DNA from: an uncultured SAR116 cluster alpha proteobacterium
Lineage (GTDB): Bacteria; Pseudomonadota; Alphaproteobacteria; Puniceispirillales; Marisalimonadaceae
Length of the DNA stretch: 64,000 nucleotides
Assembly (NCBI GenBank): GCA_902537945.1
Contig: CACBDG010000004.1
Coordinates: 1-64,000, forward strand
Reading direction: 5' to 3'
The notes below the pieces were generated by a model that saw only the letters and a program-made list of their open reading frames with translations, did no database searches and was not told where the DNA came from. Positions 29,195-40,857 of the stretch are shown here, piece by piece; within the stretch, counting starts at the first letter, position 1, and each line of letters begins with the position of its first letter. A program made the position numbers and the translations under genes.

Positions 29195-30976
29195 TTAATG
29201 ATTATCCCTTGGTAATTTTTTTCTTACCTTCTGAAATTTGACAGCATTCTCTAGTACAGCTCCGTCAGAAAGTTCACCTACTAAATTTCTTTGAATTTCT
29301 TGCCAAGGAGTTTGACTTTCAGGATAAGGCGGAACACCATCTTTTTTCCTAAGCTTAATCTCTTCATCACTTACAAGCATGTTAGCTGTATAATTATTCA
29401 AATCAATTACGACAGTGTCACCTGTCCTCAACCAAGCTAATCCGCCTCCAGTCGCACTCTCAGGTGAAGCATTAAGTATTGATGGACTTCCTGAGGTTCC
29501 TGATTGTCTTCCATCACCTATGCATGGTAATTCTGTTATTCCTTGCTTAATTAATTCATCTGATGGTTGCATATTAACGACTTCAGCTGATCCAGGCCAG
29601 CCAACAGGTCCTGCTCCTCTAATAACTAATATAGAATTTTCATCCATATTTAAACTTTTGTCATTAAGCCTGTCATGATAATCTTCAGATCCTTCAAAGA
29701 CAATAACTCTACCTTCTAGAACACCTTCTTTTCCTGGGCGTGATAAAAATTTATCTTTGAATTCTTTTGAAATAACTGAGGTTTTCATTATTGCAGAGTC
29801 AAATAGATTACCTTTAAGTACTATAAAGCCTGCTTTTTGTTTCATAGGTTTTTTAAAAGGGGTAATGACTTTTTCGTCCTTAATCTTGATTCCTTTCAAA
29901 TTTTCAGACATTTTTTTTCCTGTGACCGTCATTACATCCCCATGAAGCTTTGAATTTTCAAGGAGCTCTGACATTATAGCAGCTGTCCCGCCTGCTCTGT
30001 GATAGCTTTCACATAGGTACTCGCCTGCCGGTTGTATATTAGCCATCAAAGGAATGTCATAACCAACATTTTGCCATGCAGCAGTTTCTAATTCTACACC
30101 AACATGCCTTGCTATTGCAGTAATATGCCATTGAGCGTTAGTTGATCCACCAATAGCAGAATTTACAATTATTGCATTCTCAAAAGACTCTCTAGTCATA
30201 ATCATAGAAGGAGTTAAATCATCCTTAACCATATCTACAATTCTTAAACCTGTCTTATATGCCATTTGCCCTCTTTCTCTGTAAGGTGCTGGAATATTAG
30301 CATTTCCAGTTAAGCTCATTCCAAGAGCTTCAGCTAATGAATTCATTGTTGATGCAGTTCCCATAGTGTTACAATGACCGTCAGAAGGAGCTGAGCTAGT
30401 AACAATATCAATGAATTGTTCATAATCTATTCTGCCAGCTGCTAACTCAACTCTACTGTCCCAAACAGCTGTTCCCGAACCAGCAAGCTTTCCATTATGC
30501 CATCCATCCAACATTGGACCTCCGTTTAGTACAATAGCTGGCAGATCTACAGTAGCAGCTGCCATTAAACAAGCTGGGGTTGTTTTGTCACAACCAGTCA
30601 TTAGGACAACACCATCAATAGGATAACCATGAAGAATTTCAACTAATCCTAAATATGCTAAATTTCTGTCAACAGCAGCGGTAGGTCTCTTTAATGTTTC
30701 TTGAATGGGATGAACAGGAAACTCAAAAGCAATACCACCTGCTGTTCTAATTCCTTCTCTTACTCTTTCTGCCAGTTTAAGATGAACCCTATTACATGGG
30801 GATATATCCGATCCAGTTTGTGCTATTCCAATAATTGGTTTTCCAGATCTTAATTCGTCTGGTGTCAGCCCAAAATTCATAGATCTCTCTAAATACAATG
30901 CCGTCATGCCAGGGTTAGTTGGATTATCAAACCACTGTTGACTTCTGTATTTTGGATTAAAATTTTTATCTGACAT
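29195..30976 (-). CDS. IlvD/Edd family dehydratase, xylonate-dehydratase type
   Basis: [10 protein letters not shown]-like start, [75 protein letters not shown]-terminus; start moved to ATG at 30976 with upstream GGGAG (tracked ORF starts 31009). Confidence 0.88.
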   Translation of the reverse strand: MSDKNFNPKYRSQQWFDNPTNPGMTALYLERSMNFGLTPDELRSGKPIIGIAQTGSDISPCNRVHLKLAERVREGIRTAGGIAFEFPVHPIQETLKRPTAAVDRNLAYLGLVEILHGYPIDGVVLMTGCDKTTPACLMAAATVDLPAIVLNGGPMLDGWHNGKLAGSGTAVWDSRVELAAGRIDYEQFIDIVTSSAPSDGHCNTMGTASTMNSLAEALGMSLTGNANIPAPYRERGQMAYKTGLRIVDMVKDDLTPSMIMTRESFENAIIVNSAIGGSTNAQWHITAIARHVGVELETAAWQNVGYDIPLMANIQPAGEYLCESYHRAGGTAAIMSELLENSKLHGDVMTVTGKKMSENLKGIKIKDEKVITPFKKPMKQKAGFIVLKGNLFDSAIMKTSVISKEFKDKFLSRPGKEGVLEGRVIVFEGSEDYHDRLNDKSLNMDENSILVIRGAGPVGWPGSAEVVNMQPSDELIKQGITELPCIGDGRQSGTSGSPSILNASPESATGGGLAWLRTGDTVVIDLNNYTANMLVSDEEIKLRKKDGVPPYPESQTPWQEIQRNLVGELSDGAVLENAVKFQKVRKKLPRDNH

Positions 30977-31151
30977 GATTTTCTCCCAAGTAAAATTTAA
31001 AAATAACAAATAGAGTTTATAAATTATTTTAAAAATAGTATGAATAGAACTTAATATATTTTAAGATCAATTTAACAATCATACTTGATTTAAAAAAAAT
31101 CAAAAGATAATTTCAGTTTTTTTGCTTTTTATTAGTTGGGAGATAATAAAA

Positions 31152-32675
31152 ATGAATAATGTTGAAAACTTAACAGTTAAACTTAATGAAAATGACAATG
31201 TTGCTACAGCATTAAGAGAAATAAATGCTGGTGAAATAACTCAAGATCTTGCGAGTAAAAACATTATTCCTAAAGGTCATAAAATAGCCTTAAGAAAAAT
31301 AGTAAAAGGTGAGAAAATAATTAAGTATGACCAATTGATAGGTATTGCTAGCAAAGATATTTTACCAGGTGAACATGTACATGTTGAAAATACAAATTTT
31401 CAATCAACAGATCATGATTATGAGTTTTCAACATCTGTTAAATTACCCAACATGATTGAACCTGAAAAAAGAGCTACTTTCAAAGGATATAAAAGACAAA
31501 ACGGAAAGGTTGGAACAAGAAATTATATTGGCATACTTACTTCTGTAAATTGTTCTGCAACAGCTGCAAAAAATATTGCAGAAGCGTTTAATGAAGAAAA
31601 ATTATCTAAGTTCCCAAATGTTGACGGAGTAGTTTCATTTACTCATGGCACAGGGTGTGGAATGGCAGATTCAGGAGACGGTTTTGACGCTCTTCAAAGA
31701 GTCCTTTTAGGGTATATTCAACATCCAAATTTAGCTGGTATATTACTAATTGGATTAGGATGTGAGGCAAATCAAATCAAGTTTTTAATGGATGCTTTCA
31801 ACTTAAACGAAAATCCATTTTTTAAAACTATGACCTTACAAGACATGGGAGGTCTTAGAAAAACAATTAAAGCTGGGATAAAATGCATTGATGATATGCT
31901 ACCTGAAGTTAATTCCATTGAGCGATCTGATCAATCTGTAGAACATTTAAGTGTTGCTCTTCAATGTGGTGGATCCGATGCATGGTCTGGTATAACCTCA
32001 AACCCTTCACTTGGTCATGCTGCAGATTTAATTGTAAAAAATGGTGGCACTGCAATTTTGGCAGAAACACCAGAAATTTATGGTGCAGAACACATGCTAA
32101 CAAGAAGAGCCATTTCTCCTGAAGTAGGCAAAAAACTTGTTGATAGAATTCTATGGTGGGAAGATTATGTAACAAGAAATAAGGGAAGTTTAAATAATAA
32201 CCCTTCCCCAGGTAACAAAGCAGGTGGATTAACTACAATATTAGAAAAATCTCTAGGTGCTGCTGCTAAAGGTGGAACCACACCTTTAAATGATGTTCTC
32301 CTATATGCGCAGCAAGCAGAGAAAAAAGGTTTTTTATTTATGGATAGCCCTGGATATGATCCAGCATCAGTAACGGGTCAAATTGCTTGTGGTTGTAATG
32401 TCGTAACTTTTACTACCGGAAGAGGTTCATGTTTTGGATGTAAACCCTCACCTTCAATTAAAATAGCGACCAATACTGAAATGTATAATAATATGGTTGA
32501 GGATATGGATGTAAATGCTGGAAAAGTGATTACAGACAATAAAAGCATTGAAGATGTTGGACAAGAAATATTTGATTTGATTGTACGTGTGGCATCTGGT
32601 GAAAAATCTAAATCTGAAATTCAAGGTCTTGGTGACTTGGAGTTTGTTCCTTGGCAAATTGGAGCAACTATGTAA
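31152..32675 (+). CDS. UxaA family hydrolase/altronate dehydratase (full-length, SAF + catalytic domains)
   Basis: RQNGKVGTRNYIGILTSVNCSATAAKNIA, THGTGCGM, LQCGGSDAWSGITSNPSLGHAADL; ATG 31152 preceded by GGGAG (tracked ORF starts 31122). Confidence 0.9.
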   Translation: MNNVENLTVKLNENDNVATALREINAGEITQDLASKNIIPKGHKIALRKIVKGEKIIKYDQLIGIASKDILPGEHVHVENTNFQSTDHDYEFSTSVKLPNMIEPEKRATFKGYKRQNGKVGTRNYIGILTSVNCSATAAKNIAEAFNEEKLSKFPNVDGVVSFTHGTGCGMADSGDGFDALQRVLLGYIQHPNLAGILLIGLGCEANQIKFLMDAFNLNENPFFKTMTLQDMGGLRKTIKAGIKCIDDMLPEVNSIERSDQSVEHLSVALQCGGSDAWSGITSNPSLGHAADLIVKNGGTAILAETPEIYGAEHMLTRRAISPEVGKKLVDRILWWEDYVTRNKGSLNNNPSPGNKAGGLTTILEKSLGAAAKGGTTPLNDVLLYAQQAEKKGFLFMDSPGYDPASVTGQIACGCNVVTFTTGRGSCFGCKPSPSIKIATNTEMYNNMVEDMDVNAGKVITDNKSIEDVGQEIFDLIVRVASGEKSKSEIQGLGDLEFVPWQIGATM

Positions 32676-32684
32676 GGAGTTATT

Positions 32685-33419
32685 ATGATTAATCTAAAAG
32701 ATAAGACCGCACTTTTAACTGCTTCTGGCCAGGGCATTGGTAAAGCAACTGCTGAAGCTTTCGCAGAAGCAGGAGCATATGTAATTGCCACAGACATTAA
32801 TCACGAAAGTTTGTCTTTGTTAAAGGATGTAGTTAACGAAACTTATATTCTTGATGTAACAGATTATAATGAAATAAAAAAATTAGTTAGCTCGATAAAA
32901 GCTCCAGATATTCTTTTTAACTGTGCAGGTATAGTTCATAATGGAACAATTTTAGAATCTACAGATGATGATTGGGATTCAGCGTTCAACCTAAATAGTA
33001 AATCTATGTATCATATGATAAAGGAGATACTTCCTGTTATGATTAATAAAGGTGGTGGATCAATAATTAATATTGCATCAGTATCATCTTCAACAAAAGG
33101 AATACCAAATAGATTTATATATTCAGCGTCTAAAGCTGCAGTATTGGGAATAACTAAATCGATAGCAGCTGATTATATCAACCATGGGATTAGATGTAAT
33201 GCCATTTGTCCAGGAACAATTCAAAGTCCATCATTAGAGCAAAGACTTTTAGATATGGGAGATTATGAATTAGCCAAGAAACAATTTGTTGCAAGGCAAC
33301 CAATGGGAAGATTTGGTGAGGCAGAAGAAGTCGCTAATCTTGCAGTTTATCTGGCTAGTGATGCATCAGCTTTTACTACAGGTCAATTCCATATAATTGA
33401 TGGTGGAATATGTATGTAA
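32685..33419 (+). CDS. SDR family oxidoreductase (2-keto-3-deoxy-L-fuconate dehydrogenase-like candidate)
   Basis: TASGQGIGKATAEAFAEAG, NCAGIVHNGTI, YSASKAAVLGITKSIAADY, GQFHIIDGGICM; between UxaA and FAH genes. Confidence 0.88.
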   Translation: MINLKDKTALLTASGQGIGKATAEAFAEAGAYVIATDINHESLSLLKDVVNETYILDVTDYNEIKKLVSSIKAPDILFNCAGIVHNGTILESTDDDWDSAFNLNSKSMYHMIKEILPVMINKGGGSIINIASVSSSTKGIPNRFIYSASKAAVLGITKSIAADYINHGIRCNAICPGTIQSPSLEQRLLDMGDYELAKKQFVARQPMGRFGEAEEVANLAVYLASDASAFTTGQFHIIDGGICM

Positions 33420-33469
33420 TAAATCAATAATAAAATTTTTAATTATTTTAATTAAAGAAAGGAAGTAAA

Positions 33470-34312
33470 ATGAAATTATTACGCTACGGAGAAATTGGAA
33501 AAGAAAAGCCTGGTATTCTTAGCCAGGATGGTAAAATAAGAGATTTATCTAATCATATTACGGATATCAATGGTGACAATATTAGTGAAGAGGGCTTGAA
33601 TAAAATTTCTATGATTGATGTTTCATCTTTACCAATTATTCCTGAAAATACAAGATTGGGAGCATGTGTTGGTAATATTGGAAAATTTCTTTGTATTGGA
33701 TTAAATTATTCAGATCACGCTGCAGAAACTGGAATGCCTGTACCAAGTGAACCAATATTATTTTCAAAGGCAACATCTGCTGTAGTAGGTCCAAATGATA
33801 ATGTTGAAATACCAAGAAATTCTAATGAAACTGACTGGGAAGTTGAACTTGGCATCATAATTGGAAAAAAAGCTAAATATATTAATGAAGAAGATGCAGA
33901 GGAACATATCGCTGGATATTGCGTAGTTAATGATGTTTCAGAAAGAGAATTTCAACTAAAAAAAGAAGGACAGTGGACTAAAGGGAAATCTTGTGACACT
34001 TTTGGGCCAACTGGACCATATTTAGTTACTAAAGATGAAGTGTCTGACGTTCAGAACCTAAAAATGTATCTAGATGTTAATGGTAAAAGAATGCAAGATG
34101 GTTCTACAAAAACCATGATATTCTCTGCAAAATACATTGTATATTATTTATCACAATTTATGAGTTTAAATCCTGGCGATATTATTGCTACGGGTACTCC
34201 ACCTGGAGTTGGTGGTGGAATGAAACCACCTGTTTTTTTAAAGGCGGGCGATAAAATGAAGTTGGGTATAGAAGGTTTGGGTGAACAAAATCAAACATGT
34301 TTCCAAGGTTAA
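33470..34312 (+). CDS. Fumarylacetoacetate hydrolase (FAH) family protein (diketo-deoxy-sugar acid hydrolase candidate)
   Basis: CIGLNYSDHAAETGMPVPSEPILFSKATSAVVGPNDNVEIPR, NDVSEREFQLKKEGQWTKGKSCDTFGPTGPYLV, TGTPPGVGGG. Confidence 0.92.
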   Translation: MKLLRYGEIGKEKPGILSQDGKIRDLSNHITDINGDNISEEGLNKISMIDVSSLPIIPENTRLGACVGNIGKFLCIGLNYSDHAAETGMPVPSEPILFSKATSAVVGPNDNVEIPRNSNETDWEVELGIIIGKKAKYINEEDAEEHIAGYCVVNDVSEREFQLKKEGQWTKGKSCDTFGPTGPYLVTKDEVSDVQNLKMYLDVNGKRMQDGSTKTMIFSAKYIVYYLSQFMSLNPGDIIATGTPPGVGGGMKPPVFLKAGDKMKLGIEGLGEQNQTCFQG

Positions 34313-34349
34313 TTGGATTTTAAGTTAGAACTTTTCGTATAAAACTTAA

Positions 34350-34922
34350 TTAATTTTGAACCTTAACTATGCAGGGAGTTTCAGTTTTTTGATTAATGTC
34401 AAAAATTGACCTTCCTGTATGATTGAGGTGTTTTCCATATGTATGTATAGAAAGAGCTATCTCACGACCATTATTCCATACACTATGTATGTCTTCAGGC
34501 AAACAACAAGTAGCATCTCCTGCGTATATAGTCTCTTCATTTGTTTTTACTAAATCCGCAAAACCGTCTGTAGTTCCATCATCTATTCTTTTGTAAGTAG
34601 TTTCATGTTCTTGTCCTTGAATACCAGCAACAACAGCCCATGTTTTGTGATTATGTGGCGCAAGTCCCTCTCCAGGAGCCCACGCAATTGCAAAAACAGC
34701 TAAACTATGATCTTTTTCTTCGTGCAGTAAATGCAATCCAAATCCTTGTTCTTTATCTACATTAAAATATTCTGGCTTAACCCAACTTTTGTTTGCTGCT
34801 ATTTTTTTTGATAATGGTTTTATTCTATCGATTATCTTTCCCTCGTCAGTCTCTTCTTTTACAACTAAACGAATATCAGTTACATAATCCTCAATTGAAT
34901 ATTCAGTCATTGCTTCCCCCAA
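34350..34922 (-). CDS. Cysteine-dioxygenase-like cupin metalloenzyme
   Basis: WAPGEGLAPHNHKTWAVVAGIQGQEHETTYKR, GDATCCLPEDIHSVWNNG cupin histidines. Confidence 0.8.
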   Translation of the reverse strand: MGEAMTEYSIEDYVTDIRLVVKEETDEGKIIDRIKPLSKKIAANKSWVKPEYFNVDKEQGFGLHLLHEEKDHSLAVFAIAWAPGEGLAPHNHKTWAVVAGIQGQEHETTYKRIDDGTTDGFADLVKTNEETIYAGDATCCLPEDIHSVWNNGREIALSIHTYGKHLNHTGRSIFDINQKTETPCIVKVQN

Positions 34923-35023
34923 GTTTTTAAAAAAACATAAAACTAATTCTTAAGCATAATGATAGACAAATCGAAATATTTTACAAAAAATTTATTTATT
35001 ATTGATTAAGAACAAACAGGAAA

Positions 35024-35647
35024 TTATTTTGACAAACTACTTGCTAATAAAGCTCTTTTAGTAATTTTTTTGTAATCTCTGCTTCCAGGTGGAATTATCC
35101 AACTACCGCCTACACATATTACATTCTTTTGACTAAGCCATTCATGAGCATTATTTTGGTTAATACCACCTGTTGGGCAAAACAAAATTTCAGGAAATGG
35201 CCCACTTAAAGATTTAAGATATTCAAGACCACCTGCGGCTTGTGCTGGAAAAAATTTGAAAAATTTATAATCTAAATTCATTAAATTCATAATATCACTA
35301 GAATTTGAAACTCCCGGCAGGAATGGAAATTTTTTTTCTAGGGCATGTGTTGCAAGGGAAATTGTAGAGCCAGGACTAACAGCAAATTTCGCTCCAGCAT
35401 CTTTTACGGAATTTAAATCTTCATTGCTTAAAACTGTACCTGCTCCAATTTTCAAAGAAGGAAATTTTTTAGACACAATCTCTATTGCTTTTAGGGCACA
35501 ATCCGTTCTTAAAGTGATTTCAACTACCTTAAGATTTCCGTTTATTAGAGCCTCAAATAAATATTCAACATTATCAATATTGTTGATTGTCAATACAGGC
35601 AGAACAGGAGACATTGAAAGAGTAGATTTAATATAATTATGCATCAA
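35024..35647 (-). CDS. eda: 2-dehydro-3-deoxy-phosphogluconate (KDPG) aldolase
   Basis: LKVVEITLRTDCALKAIE, IGAGTVLSNEDL, FKFFPAQAAGGLEYLKSLSGPFPEILFCPTGGI. Confidence 0.92.
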   Translation of the reverse strand: MMHNYIKSTLSMSPVLPVLTINNIDNVEYLFEALINGNLKVVEITLRTDCALKAIEIVSKKFPSLKIGAGTVLSNEDLNSVKDAGAKFAVSPGSTISLATHALEKKFPFLPGVSNSSDIMNLMNLDYKFFKFFPAQAAGGLEYLKSLSGPFPEILFCPTGGINQNNAHEWLSQKNVICVGGSWIIPPGSRDYKKITKRALLASSLSK

Positions 35648-35738
35648 TTTATCAAATATTTATTTTTTATTTTTGCTTTCTATTTTAATATGTTGTTATT
35701 CAAAATTCTTCAATCAATAAATTAATAAAGAGGGTTTT

Positions 35739-36710
35739 ATGAAAATATTAATAATGGGTGGTGCTGGGATGATTGGGCAAAAACTGCTTAATCTCTTATT
35801 AAAAAAAGAAAAATTAAATAATCAAAAAATCAGTGAAATCACATTGTTTGATATCATAGAAGCCCCCTATCCTAATAATACTAATATTCCAATACAATCA
35901 AAGTCAGGTGATATTTCAGATATAGATGTCAGTAAAAATCTTATTTTATCTAAGCCAGATATAATTTTTCATTTGGCTGCTATAGTTTCAGGACAAGCTG
36001 AACAGGAATTTGATTTAGGTTGGGATATAAATGCAAAAGGAAGCTGGGGTTTATTTGAAGCAATAAGACATCAAGGAGAAAATTATTGCCCAAGATTAGT
36101 TTTTACAAGCTCAATAGCAGTTTTTGGCGCCCCATTCCCAGATAAGATACCCGATGATTTTTTTACAACTCCTCTAACATCTTATGGAGCCCAAAAAGCT
36201 ATATCTGAGTTATTGTTAGCAGATTACTCAAGAAAGAAAATGATTGATGGTGTATCAATAAGATTACCAACTATTTGTGTAAGACCTGGCAAACCTAATC
36301 TTGCAGCTTCAGGTTTCTTTTCTGGAATTATACGTGAGCCTTTAAATGGTCAAGAAGCAATTCTCCCCGTTAATCCTAATGTTAGACATTGGCATGCAAC
36401 ACCAAGAGCTGCTGCAGGTTTTCTAGTTCATGCTACAGAAATTGATACATCAAAATTAAATGATAGAATAACATTAAACATGCCTGGTTTATCTGTAACC
36501 GTTCAAGAACAAATAGACGCATTAGAGAGAGTTGCTGGCAGTGATGTTGTAAAACTTATTAAACATCAACCTGACCCAACAATACAAAAAATAGTAAGTG
36601 GATGGGCAAGAAATTTTGATACAAAAAGATCCATTGAACTGGGTTTCAAAGCAGAAACAAATTTTGATGAAATTATCAAAACTTATATTGAAGACGATTT
36701 AAAAAAATAA
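35739..36710 (+). CDS. denD: NAD-dependent epimerase/dehydratase, D-erythronate dehydrogenase (DenD)-like
   Basis: MGGAGMIGQKLLNLLL, FTSSIAVFGAPFPDKIPDDFFTTPLTSYGAQKAISELLLADYSRK, RLPTICVRPGKPNLAASGFFSGIIREPL. Confidence 0.82.
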   Translation: MKILIMGGAGMIGQKLLNLLLKKEKLNNQKISEITLFDIIEAPYPNNTNIPIQSKSGDISDIDVSKNLILSKPDIIFHLAAIVSGQAEQEFDLGWDINAKGSWGLFEAIRHQGENYCPRLVFTSSIAVFGAPFPDKIPDDFFTTPLTSYGAQKAISELLLADYSRKKMIDGVSIRLPTICVRPGKPNLAASGFFSGIIREPLNGQEAILPVNPNVRHWHATPRAAAGFLVHATEIDTSKLNDRITLNMPGLSVTVQEQIDALERVAGSDVVKLIKHQPDPTIQKIVSGWARNFDTKRSIELGFKAETNFDEIIKTYIEDDLKK

Positions 36711-36737
36711 TCTTATTTATATAAATAATACTGGTAA

Positions 36738-39700
36738 ATGAATATGTGGCAATTTTGGATAGATAGAGGTGGTACATTCACCGATATAGTAGCAAAAAAA
36801 CCTGATGGACAAATAATAATTGATAAGCTTTTATCTGAGAACTCTGACGCTTACAAAGATGCTGCAGTTGAAGGTATAAGAAGAATTCTTGAGCTCAAAA
36901 AAGATGACAAAATTCCTACAGATATTATTTCTTCAGTAAAAATGGGTACAACCGTTGCAACTAATGCCCTACTTGAAAGAAAAGGTGACAGAACTCTTCT
37001 ACTTATTACAAAAGGCTTTGGAGACTTATTAAGAATTGGTTATCAAAATAGACCTCTTTTGTTTGATCTAAATATTAAATTACCAGAATTGTTATACGAA
37101 AGAGTAGTAGAAGTATCAGAAAGATTAAATCAGAAAGGTGAAGTAGTTACTAAATTAAATGAGGAAGAAGTACGTAATTCACTAATCAAAGCAAAATCAG
37201 ATGGTATAAATAGTGTAGCTATTGCTTTTATGCATTCATATATAAATCCCGATCATGAAAATAAAATTGAACAAATTGCAAAAGAAGAAAATTTTAATCA
37301 AATTTCAGTAAGTCATAAAGTATCTCCACTAATTAAATTAGTTGGTAGAGGTGATACCACCGTAGTTGATGCTTATTTATCTCCAATTCTGAGACGGTAC
37401 GTAAATCAAGTTTCACAAGAACTTAAAGACACTAAATCTACTCAATTAATGTTTATGCAATCCAATGGAGGCCTCACAGACGCCAATCTTTTCCAAGGTA
37501 AAGATGCTTTATTATCTGGCCCAGCTGGAGGGGTTGTGAGTATGACACAAACCGGAAAGCAAGCGGGATTTAATAAATTAATTGGATTTGATATGGGCGG
37601 AACCTCCACAGATGTATGCCATTTTGCTGGTGAGTTTGAAAGATCGTTTGAAACTGAATTAGCAGGTGTAAGAATTAGAGCTCCTATGATGCAGATTAAC
37701 ACTGTGGCAGCAGGTGGTGGCTCAATTCTTTCTTATAAAGATGGTAGATTTCAAGTTGGTCCAGAGAGCGCTGGAGCAATTCCTGGTCCAGCATCATATG
37801 GTAGAGGTGGACCTTTAACTGTAACTGATTGCAATGTCTTATTAGGTAAATTAAATCCAGATTTTTTCCCAAAAGTTTTTGGGAAAACTGGTGATCAACC
37901 TTTAAATTTTGAAATTGTAAAGAAAAAGTTTTTGGAATTTTCAGATATAATTTCCAAAGAAAAAAATGAACCTATGATGGATATTTTTAAAATGGCTGAA
38001 GGTTTTTTAAAAATAGCTGTCGAAAATATGGCTAATGCAATTAAAAAAATATCAATTCAAAAAGGTTATGATGTAACAAATTATATGTTGAATTGCTTTG
38101 GAGGTGCAGGCGGGCAACATGCATGTAATGTTGCTGATTCTCTTGGCATTTCAAATGTTATGATACATCCATATGCTGGGGTTTTATCTGCTTACGGAAT
38201 GGGCCTTGCTGAAATTAGAAGTATTAGGGAAGGTCATTTTGAAAAAAATATCACAAATATTTTAGACGCTGATAACTTAATTGAAATCTTATCTTTACAA
38301 GCAAAAAAAGATCTAAATGATCAAGATATCTCTGATGCTTCAATTATTCTCTTAAAAAATGCTTTTTTGCATTATAAAGGTTCACATCAAAATTTAGAAA
38401 TCAAATTTGATACACCTGATAATATGAGAAAATCTTTTGAACAAGAACATAAAAAACGCTTTGGTTTTTTTGTTGAAGATAGAGAAATATTTATTGAAAT
38501 GCTAACTGTTGAAGCAGTAGGTAAAAAAACAGAAAACTATGATTTTTTAAATCCTAACACATCAACTACAAAGGCAAATCCCATTGCATTCAAAAAAATG
38601 TATGTAAATGGCTCAGAAATTAATACACCAATCTATAAAAGGGATGAATTAATAATTGGCCAGAATATTTCAGGTCCAGCTATTATTGTAGAAGCAACAG
38701 GTACTAACATAATTGATGATGGTTGGTCTGGAACTTTAGACAAGCATTATAATTTGATTTTATCTAGAGTAGAAGAAAAGAAACTTCAAAAAGGAATAGG
38801 AACATCCGTAGATGTTGTAATGCTTGAAGTATTTAACAATCTTTTTATGAATATTGCAGAACAAATGGGTGCAACGTTAGCAAACACTGCTTATTCAGTG
38901 AATATAAAAGAAAGATTAGATTTTTCATGTGCTCTTTTTAATAATGAAGGATCTTTAGTTGCTAATGCCCCTCATGTTCCAGTTCATTTAGGATCTATGT
39001 CAGAGGCAATAAAAACAGTAGTTAGGTTAAACAAAGATAATATTTATCCAGAGGATGTTTTTGTACTCAACGCCCCATTTAATGGTGGAACACATCTTCC
39101 AGATGTAACGGTGATAACTCCAGTTTTTGATAAAAATGGAAAAGAAATTATATTTTTTGTTGCCTCTCGTGGTCATCATGCCGACATAGGAGGTAAAACA
39201 CCAGGTTCTGGTCCACCAGACTCAAAGCATATTGAAGAAGAAGGTGTATTGATTGATAATTTTAAGTTGTTTGACAAAGGTATATTTCGTGAGCAAGAAA
39301 TGAGAAAAATCTTATCATCAGGTAAGTATCCATGTCGAAATATTGAGCATAATATGGCAGATCTTGCAGCTCAAGTTGCAGCAAACAAAACAGGTATTCA
39401 TGAAATTAATTCAATGATTGACCAATTTGGCATTGAAACTGTGCATGCCTACATGAACCATGTACAAGATAATGCAGAAGAAAGTATACGTAATGCCATA
39501 GTTAATTTAAAACCAGGTGAATATGAGTATGAGCTTGATAATGGTGAGTTCATAAGAGTTAATGTTAAAATTGATAAAAAAAATCGTGAGGCTATAATTG
39601 ATTTTACAGGCACAGCTCCCAAAAATCCTTTCAATTATAATGCCCCAATGGCAGTATGTTATGCTGTAATTTTATATGTATTTAGAACATTAGTTGGAAA

Positions 39701-40337
39701 TAATATTCCACTTAATGAAGGATGTTTTAAACCAATCAAAATCATTATACCAAATAATTCAATGATAAATGCAAAGTACCCATCTGCAGTGATAGCCGGC
39801 AATACAGAAGTAAGTCAATTGACATGCAACGCATTATTTGGAGCACTAGGAGTGATTGCTGGTAGTCAAGCAACCATGAATAATTTTATCTGGGGAAATG
39901 ACACAATACAAAATTATGAAACCATTTGTGGAGGAACTGGTGCTGGTCCTAACTTTCATGGAACGTCAGCTATTCAAACTCATATGACTAATACTAGAAG
40001 CACTGATCCTGAGGTATTAGAAACTCGTTTTCCAGTAAGACTTGAAGAATTTTCAATAAGAAAAAATTCTGGTGGAAAAGGTAAATTTAATGGAGGAGAT
40101 GGAGTAACCAGAAAACTTAGATTTTTAGAGCCAATGATAGTAACAACATTATGTTCACATAGGAGAGTGAAACCATTTGGTTTGAATGGAGGTAGTCCAG
40201 GGGATTGCGGTAAAGAATGGCTTGAAAGAACTGACGGTAGTATTTTAAAATTGAATGGTAACGATAGTTGTGAAGTTGAACCGAATGACTTATTTGTAAT
40301 GCAAACACCTGGTGGTGGTGGTTTTGGTGAAAAATAA
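36738..40337 (+). CDS. Hydantoinase/5-oxoprolinase, fused HyuA-HyuB
   Basis: 1199 aa; [18 protein letters not shown] start, [12 protein letters not shown], then HyuB part [30 protein letters not shown] end. Confidence 0.93.
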   Translation: MNMWQFWIDRGGTFTDIVAKKPDGQIIIDKLLSENSDAYKDAAVEGIRRILELKKDDKIPTDIISSVKMGTTVATNALLERKGDRTLLLITKGFGDLLRIGYQNRPLLFDLNIKLPELLYERVVEVSERLNQKGEVVTKLNEEEVRNSLIKAKSDGINSVAIAFMHSYINPDHENKIEQIAKEENFNQISVSHKVSPLIKLVGRGDTTVVDAYLSPILRRYVNQVSQELKDTKSTQLMFMQSNGGLTDANLFQGKDALLSGPAGGVVSMTQTGKQAGFNKLIGFDMGGTSTDVCHFAGEFERSFETELAGVRIRAPMMQINTVAAGGGSILSYKDGRFQVGPESAGAIPGPASYGRGGPLTVTDCNVLLGKLNPDFFPKVFGKTGDQPLNFEIVKKKFLEFSDIISKEKNEPMMDIFKMAEGFLKIAVENMANAIKKISIQKGYDVTNYMLNCFGGAGGQHACNVADSLGISNVMIHPYAGVLSAYGMGLAEIRSIREGHFEKNITNILDADNLIEILSLQAKKDLNDQDISDASIILLKNAFLHYKGSHQNLEIKFDTPDNMRKSFEQEHKKRFGFFVEDREIFIEMLTVEAVGKKTENYDFLNPNTSTTKANPIAFKKMYVNGSEINTPIYKRDELIIGQNISGPAIIVEATGTNIIDDGWSGTLDKHYNLILSRVEEKKLQKGIGTSVDVVMLEVFNNLFMNIAEQMGATLANTAYSVNIKERLDFSCALFNNEGSLVANAPHVPVHLGSMSEAIKTVVRLNKDNIYPEDVFVLNAPFNGGTHLPDVTVITPVFDKNGKEIIFFVASRGHHADIGGKTPGSGPPDSKHIEEEGVLIDNFKLFDKGIFREQEMRKILSSGKYPCRNIEHNMADLAAQVAANKTGIHEINSMIDQFGIETVHAYMNHVQDNAEESIRNAIVNLKPGEYEYELDNGEFIRVNVKIDKKNREAIIDFTGTAPKNPFNYNAPMAVCYAVILYVFRTLVGNNIPLNEGCFKPIKIIIPNNSMINAKYPSAVIAGNTEVSQLTCNALFGALGVIAGSQATMNNFIWGNDTIQNYETICGGTGAGPNFHGTSAIQTHMTNTRSTDPEVLETRFPVRLEEFSIRKNSGGKGKFNGGDGVTRKLRFLEPMIVTTLCSHRRVKPFGLNGGSPGDCGKEWLERTDGSILKLNGNDSCEVEPNDLFVMQTPGGGGFGEK

Positions 40338-40347
40338 TTTATAAATA

Positions 40348-40857
40348 CTAAAAACTTTTATTCGCGTGAATAATACCATTTTGAATATGTTCTTCTAATA
40401 CCATTTGTGCCTTTTTAAAATTTCTTTCAAGACTATAATCCAATAGTTTTTTATGTTCCTTAACCGAACCACTCCCTCTAAAAGTTAATACCAATAATTG
40501 ATATCTCAAATATTTATCAAAAATTAATTTGTGAAGTTCAATTAAGTTCTTTGAATTACAATTTCTTACTAATGTTTGATGAAATTCACTATCATATCTT
40601 TTCCAATTGCTTCTTTCTTCAGTTTTGTTTTTTAATAATTTATTTTCATAAAGTTTTAATTTATGGTGTGCTGCAAGTAAAGATCCTTCCCAATCGGGAT
40701 TTGAGTTTTCTAAGGAATATTTTAATGCGTGACTTTCAATTAAAATTCTTAGATTTGCTATTTCTTTTAAATCAGACTCAGAAACTGGTGAAACATAAAA
40801 TCCCTTTTGTTCTTCATAAACAACAAAGCCATCACTAGACAATCTACTTAAAATTTC
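40348..40857 (-). pseudogene. GntR-family (FCD domain) regulator remnant lacking the N-terminal wHTH
   Basis: Translation (stop)-F-L-EILSRLSSDGFVVYEEQKGFYVSPVSESDLKEIANLRILIE...: enters at the end of the GntR recognition region and continues into a complete-looking FCD domain; upstream in-frame stop at 40864-40866. Confidence 0.82.

Noticed and set aside
40551-40838. ORF 40551-40838 + (95 aa) opposite the GntR remnant
   Set aside because: Antisense shadow of the FCD domain; composition (FLLMFDEIHYHIFSNCFFLQ) is not protein-like.
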